NCBI GenBank assembly: GCA_965207585.1 | Contig: CBDBMT010000003.1 | Coordinates: forward strand, 2,976,001-3,040,000 | Direction: 5' to 3' | Source of the DNA: Bin87 sp965207585 | GTDB lineage: Bacteria > Chloroflexota > Dehalococcoidia > Lucifugimonadales > UBA3495 | Length of the DNA stretch: 64,000 nucleotides | Part shown: piece by piece, positions 45,274-54,528 of the stretch | Layout of the letters: each line of letters starts with the position of its first letter | Position numbering within the stretch: the first letter of the stretch is position 1 | Program-made: the position numbers and the translations under genes | Notes under the pieces: generated by a model | The model's input: the letters and a program-made list of their open reading frames with translations, nothing else | What the model was told of the DNA's origin: nothing | Databases searched by the model: none

Positions 45274-45303
45274 TTGACCGTCCGCCGGCGCGCCGTCTAT
45301 ACT
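45274..45303 (+). promoter_or_regulatory. Putative cox operon promoter
   Basis: -35 TTGACC (45274-45279, 5 of 6) and -10 TATACT (45298-45303, 5 of 6) with an 18-base spacer, about 108 bases before the coxS start. Confidence 0.55.
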
Positions 45304-45410
45304 GCCGCACGAACAAACTGGCGCCGCTGTTCGTTGCCGGTTTGTTCCTGCTCACTACCTCACCCTTGCGCCGCCGGCATGGCGGTTGTTCCTGATAGAG
45401 GAGGTGTATC

Positions 45411-45890
45411 TTGCCAAATAAAGTACCCATCACGGTTACCGTGAATGGCCGCTCGCATTCCGCCGAAGTGGAACCCCGCACCCTGCTGGTCCACTTCCTG
45501 CGCGAGACTTTGAACCTGACCGGGACCAAGATCGGTTGTGACACCAGCCAGTGCGGCGCCTGCGTAGTTCGGATGAACGGCGTCACCGTCAAATCCTGCA
45601 CCGCTTTCGCAGTGCAGGCCGATGGCGCCGAGGTCACCACCATCGAGGGTCTGGCCCAGGGCGGCAACCTGACCGCCGTGCAGGAAGCCTTTTGGAACAA
45701 TCATGGTCTCCAGTGTGGCTACTGCACCGCTGGCATGATCATGACGGTAACCGAGATCATCGAGCGCAATCCCAACCCGTCGGCCGAGGAAGTGCGGGCC
45801 GGACTGGAAGGGAACATGTGCCGCTGCACCGGCTACAACAACATCGTCAGGGCCGCTCTGGCCGCCGCCGCTGCCGGACAAGGAGGCTGA
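45411..45890 (+). CDS. coxS: CO-dehydrogenase-type small subunit, 2Fe-2S
   Basis: 159 residues, TTG start after GAGGAGGT. The plant-type ferredoxin motif lies in IGCDTSQCGACVVRMNG, with a fourth Cys in VKSCTAF. The C-terminal second cluster motif is GLQCGYCTAGM ... NMCRCTGYNN. This subunit relays electrons from the molybdenum centre to FAD in xanthine-oxidase-family hydroxylases. The large subunit gene starts 4 bases later. Confidence 0.93.
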   Translation: MPNKVPITVTVNGRSHSAEVEPRTLLVHFLRETLNLTGTKIGCDTSQCGACVVRMNGVTVKSCTAFAVQADGAEVTTIEGLAQGGNLTAVQEAFWNNHGLQCGYCTAGMIMTVTEIIERNPNPSAEEVRAGLEGNMCRCTGYNNIVRAALAAAAAGQGG

Positions 45891-45894
45891 CGCC

Positions 45895-48300
45895 ATGACA
45901 ACCCGCATTTTTGGTTCCGGCATCCGGCGTCGGGAAGACCCGCGTCTGATCACCGGCCAGGCCGCCTATACCGACGACATCAAGCTGGCGGGCATGGTCC
46001 ACGCGGCCATCCTGCGCAGCCCCCATGCCCACGCCCGCATCACGAGCATCAATACCGACGCGGCCAGGGCGTCCGCCGGCGTACTTGCCGTCTATACCGG
46101 CGCTGACATCGAGGGCGTGCTGAACCCCATACCCTGTGCCTGGGCCATTCCGGACTCCGACCTCAAGGCGGTGGCTTATCCCGCCATCGCCTCCGACGTA
46201 GTGCGCTACGTGGGTGACGCCGTGGCCGTGGTAGTTGCGGAGAACCGCTACCAGGCTGAGGACGCCCTGGAGCTGATCGACGTCGGCTACGAGCCGCTGC
46301 CGTCCATCATCAACCCGGAGGCTGCGCTGGCCGACGGCGCGCCGCAATTGCATGAGGACGCGCCCAGCAACCAGGCTTTCCACTGGGTCGCGGCTGGCGG
46401 TGATACCGACGCCGCGTTCGCTGATGCCGCTGTCACGGTCAGCGAGACCATCAACCAGCAGAAGCTCATCCCCACCCCCATGGAAACCCGTTCCGCTATA
46501 GCGTCGTGGTCGTCCGCCATGGGCGAACTCACGCTCTGGAACACCACCCAGAACCCGCACATCGCCCGTTTCGTGACCTGCCTGGTCACGGGCGTCGCCG
46601 AGCACAAGATCCGGGTGATCGCTCCCGAGGTTGGCGGCGGGTTCGGCGCGAAGATCGCAGTCTATCCGTGGGAAATGATCACGGCTTTCTGCTCCATGCA
46701 GTTGGGCCTACCCGTGAAGTGGACCGAGACCCGCACCGAGAACTACGTGGCTACCACCCACGGGCGCGACCACGTGGAGTACGTGGAGATGGCAGCCGAC
46801 GCCAACGGCAAGGTCACCGCCGTCCGCAGCGTGGTCTATGCCGGCATGGGCGCCTACCTGTCCACGGCCGCGCCGGGCATCCCGACCATCCTGCACGGCC
46901 TGATGTATTCCGGCCCCTATGACATCGCCAACATCAAGGCCGACGTGTACGGCGTGTTCACCAACTCCACCCCAGTAGAGGCTTACCGCGGGGCCGGCCG
47001 TCCGGAGGCCACCTTCCTGCTGGAGCGCCTGATGGACAAGGTTGGCGACGCTGTGGGAATCGACTCGGTGGAAGTGCGCCGCCGCAACCTGATCGAGCCC
47101 TTCGACAACAACCGCGACGTGGCCATCGGCATCACCTACGACAGCGGCAACTACTCCGGCGCACTGGACCAACTGCTCGGCCACATTGGATACGACCAGT
47201 TCCGCCACGACCAGGCACACGAACGCGAGCATGGAACCTTCCGTGGTGTCGGCGTTGCCTGCTACTGCGAGATCTGCGGACTCGGCCCGTCTCAGGTGGC
47301 CGGCGCCGTTGGCTTTGGCGGCGGGCTGTGGGAAAGCGCGACGGTGCGCATCTACGCCACCGGCAAGGTCAACGTGTTCATCGGAACGTCGCCCCACGGG
47401 CAGGGTGAGGAAACCACCTTCGCCCAGATCGTCGCCGACGAGATCGGAGTTGACGTCGACGACGTGGAAGTGGTCCACGGCGACACCGATACCACGCCCA
47501 TGGGTTGGGGAACCTACGGCAGCCGCACCACCGTGGTCGGCGGCGCGGCCGTTGCCCTCACCATGCGCAAGCTGCGCGACAAGGCCCGGGTTATCGCGGC
47601 CCACCTATTGGAGGCGGACGAGGCTGACATCGAGTACGAGGACGGCCAATTCTTCGTTCGCGGCGCGCGCGATCGCTCCCAGAGCATCCAGGACGTTGCC
47701 CTGCAGGCCAACGTGGCCTGGAACCTTCCCGAGGGCATTGAGCCCGGCATGGAGGCCAGCACCTATTACGACCCGCAGAACTTCAGCTACCCCTTCGGCG
47801 CACACGCGGCAATCGTCAGCGTGGATCCGGACAATGGTCACATTACCCTGGACCGCTACGTCGCCGTCGACGACTGCGGCCCGCAGATCAACCCTCTGAT
47901 TGTGGAAGGCCAGGTTCACGGCGGCGTCGTGCAGGGGGCCGGACAAGCCCTGTGGGAAGGAGCGGTCTACGACGACAACGGCCAGTTGCTCACCGGCACG
48001 ATGATGGACTACGCTATCCCGCGCGCTCATCTGGTGCCGGACATCGAGGTCCACTCAACCGTGACCCCGTCGCCCCACAACCCCTTGGGGGTGAAGGGCA
48101 TCGGCGAAACCGGAACCATCGCCTCCACCGCCGCCATCTACAGTGCGGTGATGGACGCGCTGAAGCCGCTGGGCATTTCGTCCCTGGACATGCCATTGAC
48201 CCCCGAGCGCGTATGGCGGGCCATCCAGGCCAGCGGTTACACCGGGAATGGCCACGGCCATGATCACGGTCACGACCATGGTCATGGACACAATCACTAA
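45895..48300 (+). CDS. coxL: CO-dehydrogenase-type large subunit, form II, with His-rich tail
   Basis: 801 residues. Molybdopterin (MCD) subunit. The active-site loop reads AYRGAGR (363-369), the form II signature; true aerobic CO dehydrogenase (form I) has AYxCSFR. The catalytic Glu is in KGIGETG (E738), and GGGFGAK is a cofactor segment. The substrate may be CO or, more likely, another small organic molecule. Unusually, the C-terminus ends in about 16 residues of alternating Gly/His/Asp (GHGHDHGHDHGHGHNH), probably binding metal. It is followed by coxM, and the operon order S-L-M differs from the common M-S-L. Confidence 0.9.
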   Translation: MTTRIFGSGIRRREDPRLITGQAAYTDDIKLAGMVHAAILRSPHAHARITSINTDAARASAGVLAVYTGADIEGVLNPIPCAWAIPDSDLKAVAYPAIASDVVRYVGDAVAVVVAENRYQAEDALELIDVGYEPLPSIINPEAALADGAPQLHEDAPSNQAFHWVAAGGDTDAAFADAAVTVSETINQQKLIPTPMETRSAIASWSSAMGELTLWNTTQNPHIARFVTCLVTGVAEHKIRVIAPEVGGGFGAKIAVYPWEMITAFCSMQLGLPVKWTETRTENYVATTHGRDHVEYVEMAADANGKVTAVRSVVYAGMGAYLSTAAPGIPTILHGLMYSGPYDIANIKADVYGVFTNSTPVEAYRGAGRPEATFLLERLMDKVGDAVGIDSVEVRRRNLIEPFDNNRDVAIGITYDSGNYSGALDQLLGHIGYDQFRHDQAHEREHGTFRGVGVACYCEICGLGPSQVAGAVGFGGGLWESATVRIYATGKVNVFIGTSPHGQGEETTFAQIVADEIGVDVDDVEVVHGDTDTTPMGWGTYGSRTTVVGGAAVALTMRKLRDKARVIAAHLLEADEADIEYEDGQFFVRGARDRSQSIQDVALQANVAWNLPEGIEPGMEASTYYDPQNFSYPFGAHAAIVSVDPDNGHITLDRYVAVDDCGPQINPLIVEGQVHGGVVQGAGQALWEGAVYDDNGQLLTGTMMDYAIPRAHLVPDIEVHSTVTPSPHNPLGVKGIGETGTIASTAAIYSAVMDALKPLGISSLDMPLTPERVWRAIQASGYTGNGHGHDHGHDHGHGHNH

Positions 48301-48329
48301 CCGGCGCCGGAACAGGAGGACTGATTGCA

Positions 48330-49208
48330 ATGTTTGCAGCAGATTTTGAATACCGGAAGGCCGGTTCCATCGCAGAAGCGGTACAACTGCTTTCCGAAAA
48401 TCCGGGTGCGAAACTGCTGGCCGGCGGCCACAGCCTCATCCCGCTGATGCGGTTCCGGCTGGCCCGGCCGGAGGTGGTGATCGACATTGGCGGAATCGCC
48501 AACCTGCGGGGCATCACGGTCAGCGGCGACACCATCAACATTGGCGCGCTGACCACCCACGCCGAGATCGCCGCGTCGGCCGACGTGCAGCGGTCCAACG
48601 GCCTGCTGGCCGAGGCGGCAGGGGGCATCGGAGACCCGGCCGTCCGCAACCGGGGAACCATCGGCGGCAATCTAGCGCACGCCGACCCGGCATCCGACTG
48701 GGCCACGGTGCTCACCGCGTTGGGGGCTACGGTCTCGGCGCAGGGGCCTTCGGGCAGCCGCACTGTTGCGGTCGCTGATCTGGTCGAGGACGCCTTCACC
48801 ACGGTGTTGGCGGAAGACGAGCTCATTACCACGGTGAGCGTGCCCGTGCTCGCGGCCAACCAGCGCGCCGAGTACGCGAAGATGGCGCACCCAGCCAGCT
48901 TCTACGCCGTGGTCGGCGGCGCCGTCGTCGTGACCATGGACGGGGATCGGTGCACCGCCGCTTCCGTGGCCGTGGGAGGTTTGACCCCGCGTCCGGTAAA
49001 GGCGCCGGCGGTGGAACAGGCACTGTCCGGAACCACCCTGACGATGGCCAGCATAGCGGACGCCACCGCGCGTCTCAGCGATGACCTGTCGGCAGCGGGG
49101 GTGGACATAATCGGTGACGTGTACGCGTCGGCAGACTTCCGCGCCGGCGTCGCGCCGGTGGAGGTGAAGCACGCGCTGCTTCACGCCATTGGCCTGGCGC
49201 ACCACTGA
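48330..49208 (+). CDS. coxM: CO-dehydrogenase-type medium subunit, FAD-binding
   Basis: 292 residues, ATG after AGGAGG. FAD site: AGGHSLIPLMRFRLA and GIGDPAVRNRGTIGGNLAHAD. The C-terminal domain (~180-285) is the CO dehydrogenase flavoprotein C-domain. It passes electrons from the 2Fe-2S clusters to an acceptor. Last gene of the operon; a strong hairpin follows. Confidence 0.92.
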   Translation: MFAADFEYRKAGSIAEAVQLLSENPGAKLLAGGHSLIPLMRFRLARPEVVIDIGGIANLRGITVSGDTINIGALTTHAEIAASADVQRSNGLLAEAAGGIGDPAVRNRGTIGGNLAHADPASDWATVLTALGATVSAQGPSGSRTVAVADLVEDAFTTVLAEDELITTVSVPVLAANQRAEYAKMAHPASFYAVVGGAVVVTMDGDRCTAASVAVGGLTPRPVKAPAVEQALSGTTLTMASIADATARLSDDLSAAGVDIIGDVYASADFRAGVAPVEVKHALLHAIGLAHH

Positions 49209-49234
49209 TCTGGTGACGCTCATCGGCAATTTGG

Positions 49235-49265
49235 CTGGCCGCCGTAATCCTACGGCGGCCAGTTT
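49235..49265 (+). terminator. Terminator of the coxSLM operon
   Basis: 12-bp perfect stem CTGGCCGCCGTA/TACGGCGGCCAG with 4-base loop, followed by TTT, 26 bases after the coxM stop. Confidence 0.75.
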
Positions 49266-49339
49266 GATGTGGCTGATATCCTGACTCTCAAATAATGGGC
49301 CGGCATTGACCGGGTCGATTCGAAAGCAGAGGCTAACCC

Positions 49340-50218
49340 TTGAAAATCTTGCTAACCAATGATGACGGTATCCACGCCACCGGGCTTTGGGCGGCCGCCC
49401 GCAGCCTGGCCGAGGTCGGTGAGGTTGCGGTGGTAGCGCCCGACCGGGAACAATCCGGCGTCGGCGCGTCCATGACGCTTCACTCGCCTCTATTCGTGCA
49501 CCAGGTACCAGCCGAGCAGTACCTCGCCCAGTTCGCGCCCGGCGATGACACGCCGCCGCGCAGCGCCGACGCCGTGTACGTCCCGGCATCGGATGCCCCG
49601 GCGACCCCGACGCACCCCATCAGCGCGTGGGCGGTGCAGGGCACGCCCGCCGACGCCTGCATCCTGGCGCTGGAGCAGCTGGTCACACCCAAACCGGACC
49701 TGGTAGTTAGCGGCATCAATCGCGGGTCCAACCTGGGCTGGGACGTGATAGTGTCGGGCACTGTTGGAGCCGCAACGCAAGGTTGGGTGCGCGGTTATCC
49801 CACCATCGCCATATCGGTGGGGTCAGTCCAGGCTCCCCGGTACCAGCTAGCGGCCCAGGTGGTAGCGCACCTGGCGCGGCGGCTTGGTGATGCCCCAGAG
49901 GCCTCGCCGGCCTATTTCCTCAACGTGAACGTGCCCAACGAGCCTGCGGAAAAGATTGCTGGCGTTAAGGTGACCCGGCTGGGCGGACGAGCCTACGGGG
50001 AATCGGTGCGTTCCGAGGAGTCCTTCGGCCATCGCCGCTATTGGATCTCGCGCAACCGCCCGGTCCTTGCCGGGGGCGAGGGGAGCGACATCGACGCCAG
50101 CAAAGCCAACTACATCGGAATCACGCCGATGGGCATGGCCTTTTCGACCACCGACGAACGGGTCGAGATGGTCCAGGGACTGGTGGACGGGCTGCCGTTG
50201 GGCGCCACTTCAGCCTGA
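49340..50218 (+). CDS. surE: 5'/3'-nucleotidase SurE
   Basis: 292 residues, TTG start after AGAGG. Metal-dependent nucleoside monophosphate phosphatase. Signatures: MKILLTNDDGIHATGLWA with the metal Asp pair, VVAPDREQSGVGASMTL, VSGINRGSNLGWDVIVSG and GTVGAATQG. Longer than E. coli SurE because of an insert near residue 60-100 (AQFAPGDDTPPRSADAVYVP). Involved in nucleotide turnover or stationary survival. Confidence 0.92.
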   Translation: MKILLTNDDGIHATGLWAAARSLAEVGEVAVVAPDREQSGVGASMTLHSPLFVHQVPAEQYLAQFAPGDDTPPRSADAVYVPASDAPATPTHPISAWAVQGTPADACILALEQLVTPKPDLVVSGINRGSNLGWDVIVSGTVGAATQGWVRGYPTIAISVGSVQAPRYQLAAQVVAHLARRLGDAPEASPAYFLNVNVPNEPAEKIAGVKVTRLGGRAYGESVRSEESFGHRRYWISRNRPVLAGGEGSDIDASKANYIGITPMGMAFSTTDERVEMVQGLVDGLPLGATSA

Positions 50219-50236
50219 TTCCCGGTCGGACGGCAG

Positions 50237-50797
50237 TTATCGTCTCCGCCGCCGACTGCGGACACTGCCGCGGTCGCCGCGTCTGCGCCTCTCCCGCGGT
50301 GGCGGCGGGTTGGTGGACCGTGGTGGCCCATCGACCCCCGGGTTTCCGTCCGCGTTTTCGTAGGCCGCGAACCCGCCGGCCTCCCGGATGCGCCGTATAT
50401 GCGGCCGATCGCGGGTCAGCCACAGCGTTTGCGTGATGACGGTGAGTACGATCCCCGGCGCTGCCAGCGCCAGCAGCGTGGGGTCCAGCAGTGGGTCGCC
50501 GTTTTGAATTCTGAACTGTGTTCTCAGAAAGATCCAGCCCCCGCCGATGATGATCCAAGCCCATGACAATGCGCCGCTGACCACTCCATTGTGCCACGGC
50601 GACCGTATGAACAGGATCGCGCTGCACGGCCACCAAACGAAGGTTGGCACTAAGAACCACCCCTGGTAGTACCAGGGCTTCAACTCGTCCGGCGGCACAG
50701 GTGGTGGGGGCGGCAGAGAGGCGGGAGCGGAATTTCCCGTTCCCTCGTTCACCGTTTCGGGTGGTTCTGTTTCTTCCGTCCTGGCGTTCATCAGCAC
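50237..50797 (-). CDS. Proline-rich small membrane protein, unknown
   Basis: 186 residues (an in-frame ATG at 50791 is equally possible). Cytoplasmic-looking N-terminal Pro/Glu-rich segment (SLPPPPPVPPDELKPWYY), three hydrophobic helices between ~45 and ~130, and an extremely Arg-rich C-terminal tail (RERRRRGDRG ... RRRRR). No family recognised. Convergent with surE. Confidence 0.5.
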   Translation of the reverse strand: MLMNARTEETEPPETVNEGTGNSAPASLPPPPPVPPDELKPWYYQGWFLVPTFVWWPCSAILFIRSPWHNGVVSGALSWAWIIIGGGWIFLRTQFRIQNGDPLLDPTLLALAAPGIVLTVITQTLWLTRDRPHIRRIREAGGFAAYENADGNPGVDGPPRSTNPPPPRERRRRGDRGSVRSRRRRR

Positions 50798-50891
50798 AAC
50801 AAGTAGCGGCGGTAGGCGGGCGCCGGCGCAGCGGGGTTCATTCTATCAGGCAGCCCGGTGCCGCGATCCAAGCGCGGGCCGGCCCTGTCCT

Positions 50892-52250
50892 ATGATTGGG
50901 CCTCCCAACTCCGTTTCCAATCGCAGCCTGCCAGGTCCTTCTGCCGCGCCCATGGCATTGTTTCCCGCCACCTTCATCCCGCAATGGGTGCGCACCTATG
51001 CGGCGGTGATACTTGCCGTGTCGCTGGCGGTCAACCTGATCACCAGCTTTTCTCTGTACGTTCAGGCGCTCACCATCCCCGGGATGAAGAGCACCTTCGA
51101 GCTGTCTTACACCACGGTCTTCGTGCTGGTGGTCGCGCTGTCAATTTCTCGCGTGGTGTCCGGGTTGCTGTCGGGAGCCGCCGCCTCGCGCTACGGCGGC
51201 CGGTGGATGGTCATCTCCAGCATTTTCGTGCAGGCGGTATCAATGGCCCTGCTGGGTTGGTCGCCCAGCTATTGGATAGCCCTGGCCGCCATGATTGCCG
51301 TGGGCGTGTCGTCAGGGGCAGCGCTGACACCCATGATGGGGATGCTGGCCCCCTGGTTCCGTGCAACCGACCGTGGGGTCGCAGCGGGTATTGCCGCGTC
51401 CGGCGGCAGCCTGGCGATAATTTTCACGGGTGTCATTGTCCCGCCGCTGACCGGCGTGTTCGGCGATGAAGCATGGAGGTACACCTGGTACGCGCTGGCC
51501 GCGTGCAGCGTGCTGATCGGACTGGCGTGCGTGAGCTTCATCCGGGAAGCTCCGTCCACTGCGTCTCCATCTTTGACCGGACCATCGACGGCAGCGATCC
51601 CAGCACGGGCCGCCGCTCGGAGCGGTCCTGCCGGCTGGCCGGTGCAGGTTTACACTAACCCTTACGTTTGGCTGATCACCGGTATGGCCTTCTGCTCCGG
51701 ATTCGTTCACGGCATCCTCACCACCAGCTACGGCGCCTACCTGGAGGTAGAGCAGGGAATCGACGTGGCGGTGGTGGGAGCGCTGTTCATGCTCATCGGG
51801 GTCCTCAGCATCGGCAGCGGGATCGGATCCGGCGCATTGTCCGACCGCATCGGGCGCGGTCTGGCCTTTGCCGCGACGTTCCTGATCGAGGTCGCCTGCC
51901 ACGCCCTCTTCTGGATGGCGCCGGACCTGATCTTCTTCATCATTGCGTCAGTGCTGGCCGGGTTCGCGTTGCGCTCGACCTACACGATCTGCGCGGCGGC
52001 GGCCGGCGACTTCGTGCCGGTTTTCATGGCGCCGGCCGCTTTCGGGTTGATGGGCATGGGAGCGGGAATTGGGGGTACAATTTCTCCCGCCATATCGGGT
52101 CCGGTCGCGGATGTAACGGGCACGCTCCGGTGGTCGTTCGCGATGGCTTCGGGGGCTGCTCTCGTTGGCGCCGGGCTGGGTTTCACTCTTCACATCATGA
52201 CCCGAACTCGAGATCAAGGCGCAACCGGGCAAGCAGCGTCACCCGCTTAG
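50892..52250 (+). CDS. MFS transporter
   Basis: 452 residues (ATG 50892, or 50952 which fits membrane topology better). About twelve helices in two six-helix halves separated by a ~40-residue cytoplasmic loop (about 225-265). The conserved GAAASRYGGRWM and GALSDRIGRGLAFA loops between helices 2-3 and 8-9 are the MFS A-motif. Resembles oxalate/formate or monocarboxylate exporters of the OFA type, but the substrate is not determined. The PIG-L pseudogene follows by about 54 bases. Confidence 0.8.
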   Translation: MIGPPNSVSNRSLPGPSAAPMALFPATFIPQWVRTYAAVILAVSLAVNLITSFSLYVQALTIPGMKSTFELSYTTVFVLVVALSISRVVSGLLSGAAASRYGGRWMVISSIFVQAVSMALLGWSPSYWIALAAMIAVGVSSGAALTPMMGMLAPWFRATDRGVAAGIAASGGSLAIIFTGVIVPPLTGVFGDEAWRYTWYALAACSVLIGLACVSFIREAPSTASPSLTGPSTAAIPARAAARSGPAGWPVQVYTNPYVWLITGMAFCSGFVHGILTTSYGAYLEVEQGIDVAVVGALFMLIGVLSIGSGIGSGALSDRIGRGLAFAATFLIEVACHALFWMAPDLIFFIIASVLAGFALRSTYTICAAAAGDFVPVFMAPAAFGLMGMGAGIGGTISPAISGPVADVTGTLRWSFAMASGAALVGAGLGFTLHIMTRTRDQGATGQAASPA

Positions 52251-52532
52251 CCAGCGTCTCGATTGGATCCCGGTTACTTCGGGGACACAGCAGGCGGTGC
52301 GATTTTGACCAACAGCGATAACGAAGACTTCAGCCGAGCCATGGTGGTGGTCGCCCACGCGGATGATGCAGAATGGGGCTGCGCCGGAACCGTGGCCCGC
52401 TGGTGCGCCGAGGGCAAGCATGTCGTGTACGTGATCTGCACCGACGGCAGCAAGGGTACTTCGGACCCGACAATTTCTCCGGACGAGGTTATCATATCCC
52501 GACGCGCCGAGCAGGAAGAGGCGGGCCGCGTG

Positions 52533-53765
52533 CAGGGCAATCGCGTCTTATCCGAGGAGGACTTTGAGCAGGTAGTCCTCGTCCCATCCGGCGTTGAGTC
52601 GTTTGCCCTGGATGCCTACTTTCAGCGTTCTCTCGTTTTTCAAGAGGTTGTGTCCGATCTGGCGCAGGGTGTTGATGTTCTGTGGTCCGTGGTCTTTGCG
52701 GACTCGGCACTGGTCCTCCCGAAAGGACACGTCCAGGGTCCAGTGCAACGAGTTTTCGATGCTCCAGTGGCCTCTAATGGCGGCCAGCAGTTGTTCCGCT
52801 GACCCGGCCAGACTGCTGATGTAGTAGCGGGGCTGGCTGGCGTCGCCTGCTGCGGTGGTGCGGTGGCCCACCACCCTGACGGCGGCTTTCAGTTCCGGCC
52901 ATTGCCCCTGGGGGTCCAGATAGTCCAGGCAGTCCGGCTCGGTGATGACCCAGCATTCCCGCCGTTCCACCCGCCCGTGTCCCTTGTCCAGGGTTTGAGC
53001 GTAGTCATAGGGCACGCCGTCAAAGCCCAATGCCTCGGCCCCTTCGAACAGGTCTTGAATATTCTCGTACAGTTGACCCTGGTTCTCCTTCACCGCCAGC
53101 ACATAGTCGGCACCACCATCTGTGATCTGCTGCGCAATCTCTCGCTGGCAGCCCATGGCGTCGATAGTTACGATACAGCCATTCAACTCCAGCATCTCCA
53201 GCAGTTGAGGAATGGCAGTGATCTCATTGGATTTCTCGTCGGTCTTGACCTGACCCAGGGTCAGGCTTTGCTGGGTGGCCCAGGCGCTGACCATATGGAT
53301 GGCCCCCTTCTTCCCAGCACGGTCATAGGACCGTCGGGCCGTCTTGCCGTCGATAGCCACCACCTCGCCAGGCAACAACTCGGCGATGGCCTGGGTCCAT
53401 GAGATGAAGCAATCCTGCAACTGCACTGGGTCCAGACGGGCGAAGACATCGCCGAAGGTGTCGTGGGACGGAATGCCGTGGGGCAGTTCCAGGAAACTCT
53501 GAAACCAGGCCAGCTTGCTCCTGCCGAACAGCTCGATATGAACCCAGGAATCAGCCCCACAGATGGTGGCGCAGATGGCGATGGCCAGGATGTCCACCAG
53601 TTTGTGGTGTCGGGTGCGTTCTACCCGGGGATCGTCCAACTCGGCGAAATGATCGAGAATGGTTGCCTTGGGTGCTTGTGCCATGCCCTCCTACCTCCAC
53701 GACCTGCAATGGATCATCGGACATTAGCACATTTCTAAAAATCTCATTAAGACGCGATTGCCCTG
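52533..53765 (-). mobile_element. Complete ISAs1-family insertion sequence, 1233 bp
   Basis: Perfect 18-bp terminal inverted repeats CAGGGCAATCGCGTCTTA (52533-52550 and its reverse complement at 53748-53765). A 10-bp target duplication GGGCCGCGTG flanks it (52523-52532 and 53766-53775), as expected for ISAs1. One transposase gene on the minus strand. Inserted in a PIG-L deacetylase gene. Confidence 0.95.
52548..53684 (-). CDS. ISAs1-family transposase
   Basis: 378 residues. N-terminal H-repeat-type domain (FAELDDPRVERTRHHKLVDI, ICGADSWVHIELFG). Catalytic residues D112 (VVAIDGKTARRS), D175 (VTIDAMGCQ) and E310 (HWSIENSLHW). Intact, with both element ends present, so probably functional. The stop codon lies within the terminal repeat. 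Confidence 0.95.
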   Translation of the reverse strand: MAQAPKATILDHFAELDDPRVERTRHHKLVDILAIAICATICGADSWVHIELFGRSKLAWFQSFLELPHGIPSHDTFGDVFARLDPVQLQDCFISWTQAIAELLPGEVVAIDGKTARRSYDRAGKKGAIHMVSAWATQQSLTLGQVKTDEKSNEITAIPQLLEMLELNGCIVTIDAMGCQREIAQQITDGGADYVLAVKENQGQLYENIQDLFEGAEALGFDGVPYDYAQTLDKGHGRVERRECWVITEPDCLDYLDPQGQWPELKAAVRVVGHRTTAAGDASQPRYYISSLAGSAEQLLAAIRGHWSIENSLHWTLDVSFREDQCRVRKDHGPQNINTLRQIGHNLLKNERTLKVGIQGKRLNAGWDEDYLLKVLLG

Positions 53766-54356
53766 GGGCCGCGTGCTGGGTCTCGCCCACGTGGAGTTCC
53801 TGGGCTTCCCCGACGCATACTTGCAATCGAACCTGGAATTGCGCAAAGCCATCACTCGTGAGATCCGCCGGCACCGTCCCGACGTTCTGGTGTGCATGAA
53901 TCCCGTGCGCAACCTCGACGGCGACGGATACATCGATCACCCGGATCACTTCGCCTCCGGCGACGCGGCCATGGGCGCGGTTTACCCTTCGGCGCGCGAT
54001 CCGCTGACGTTTCCAGATCTGCTCACCGACGAAGGGCTGGAACCGCACAAAGTACGGGAGGTTTGGGTGATGGGCCGAACCCATCCGGACCACTTCGTGG
54101 ACGTAACGGATCACATTGAAACTGCGGTGGAAGCCTTGCGTGCCCACCGCAGCCAGGTCAGTCCAGAAGCCGCCGATCAGTACCTGCGAGAGTGGCGCCG
54201 CCGCGACGGGCCTCGCATCGGCGTGGAATATGCGGAAGTGTTCAAGCGTTTTCGCCTCGGCTGAACTGGTGCATTGGTTGCCGCGATGCGGGATTGAGCA
54301 AGCCCGATGATAGAGACTTTCCGGTGGAACGGGCCCTGCGCGCAAGCGTAAACTTA

Positions 54357-54385
54357 TTGACATCCCACCCTTCCGGCGATACGAT
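54357..54385 (+). promoter_or_regulatory. Putative promoter upstream of the DUF1800 gene
   Basis: -35 TTGACA (54357-54362), 17-base spacer, -10 TACGAT (54380-54385), the same combination as before the ATP synthase operon. It lies in a 264-base gap otherwise without features, about 145 bases upstream of the start codon. Confidence 0.55.
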
Positions 54386-54528
54386 TCTAATCTGATAATC
54401 GTTCCGCAATTGGAGTGCCGTTTCTGGCGTAATCCGATTGCGGGAATAACGATTATTGCGGTATATTTGCAGTACAAAGAATCGGCCAGCCGGGACCCTG
54501 TTCCCAAGGTAAACGAAAGGAGGAACCA

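Larger units (their letters stand above)
52305..54264 (+). pseudogene. PIG-L family deacetylase gene split by an insertion sequence
   Basis: N-terminal part 52305-52532 (TTG start) and C-terminal part 53776-54264. The first half shows VVVAHADDAEWGCAGTVARW and VYVICTDGSKGTSDPT, the zinc-binding HxDD region of LmbE/PIG-L deacetylases (here AHADD instead of AHPDD). The second half continues LGLAHVEFLGFPDAYLQ, RRHRPDVLVCMNPVR, HPDHFASGDAAM with the metal His. Removing the IS plus one copy of its 10-bp duplication joins codon GTG 52530-52532 to CTG 53776 in frame, giving about 238 residues. Such enzymes deacetylate N-acetyl sugars or mycothiol-type thiol precursors. The gene is now disrupted. Confidence 0.88.

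Noticed and set aside
46708..47604. 298-residue minus-strand frame opposite coxL
   Set aside because: Composition and lack of motifs show an antisense shadow of the conserved coxL frame.
45411..49208. True aerobic CO dehydrogenase
   Set aside because: The large subunit has AYRGAGR, the form II signature, not the AYxCSFR loop of proven CO-oxidising enzymes.
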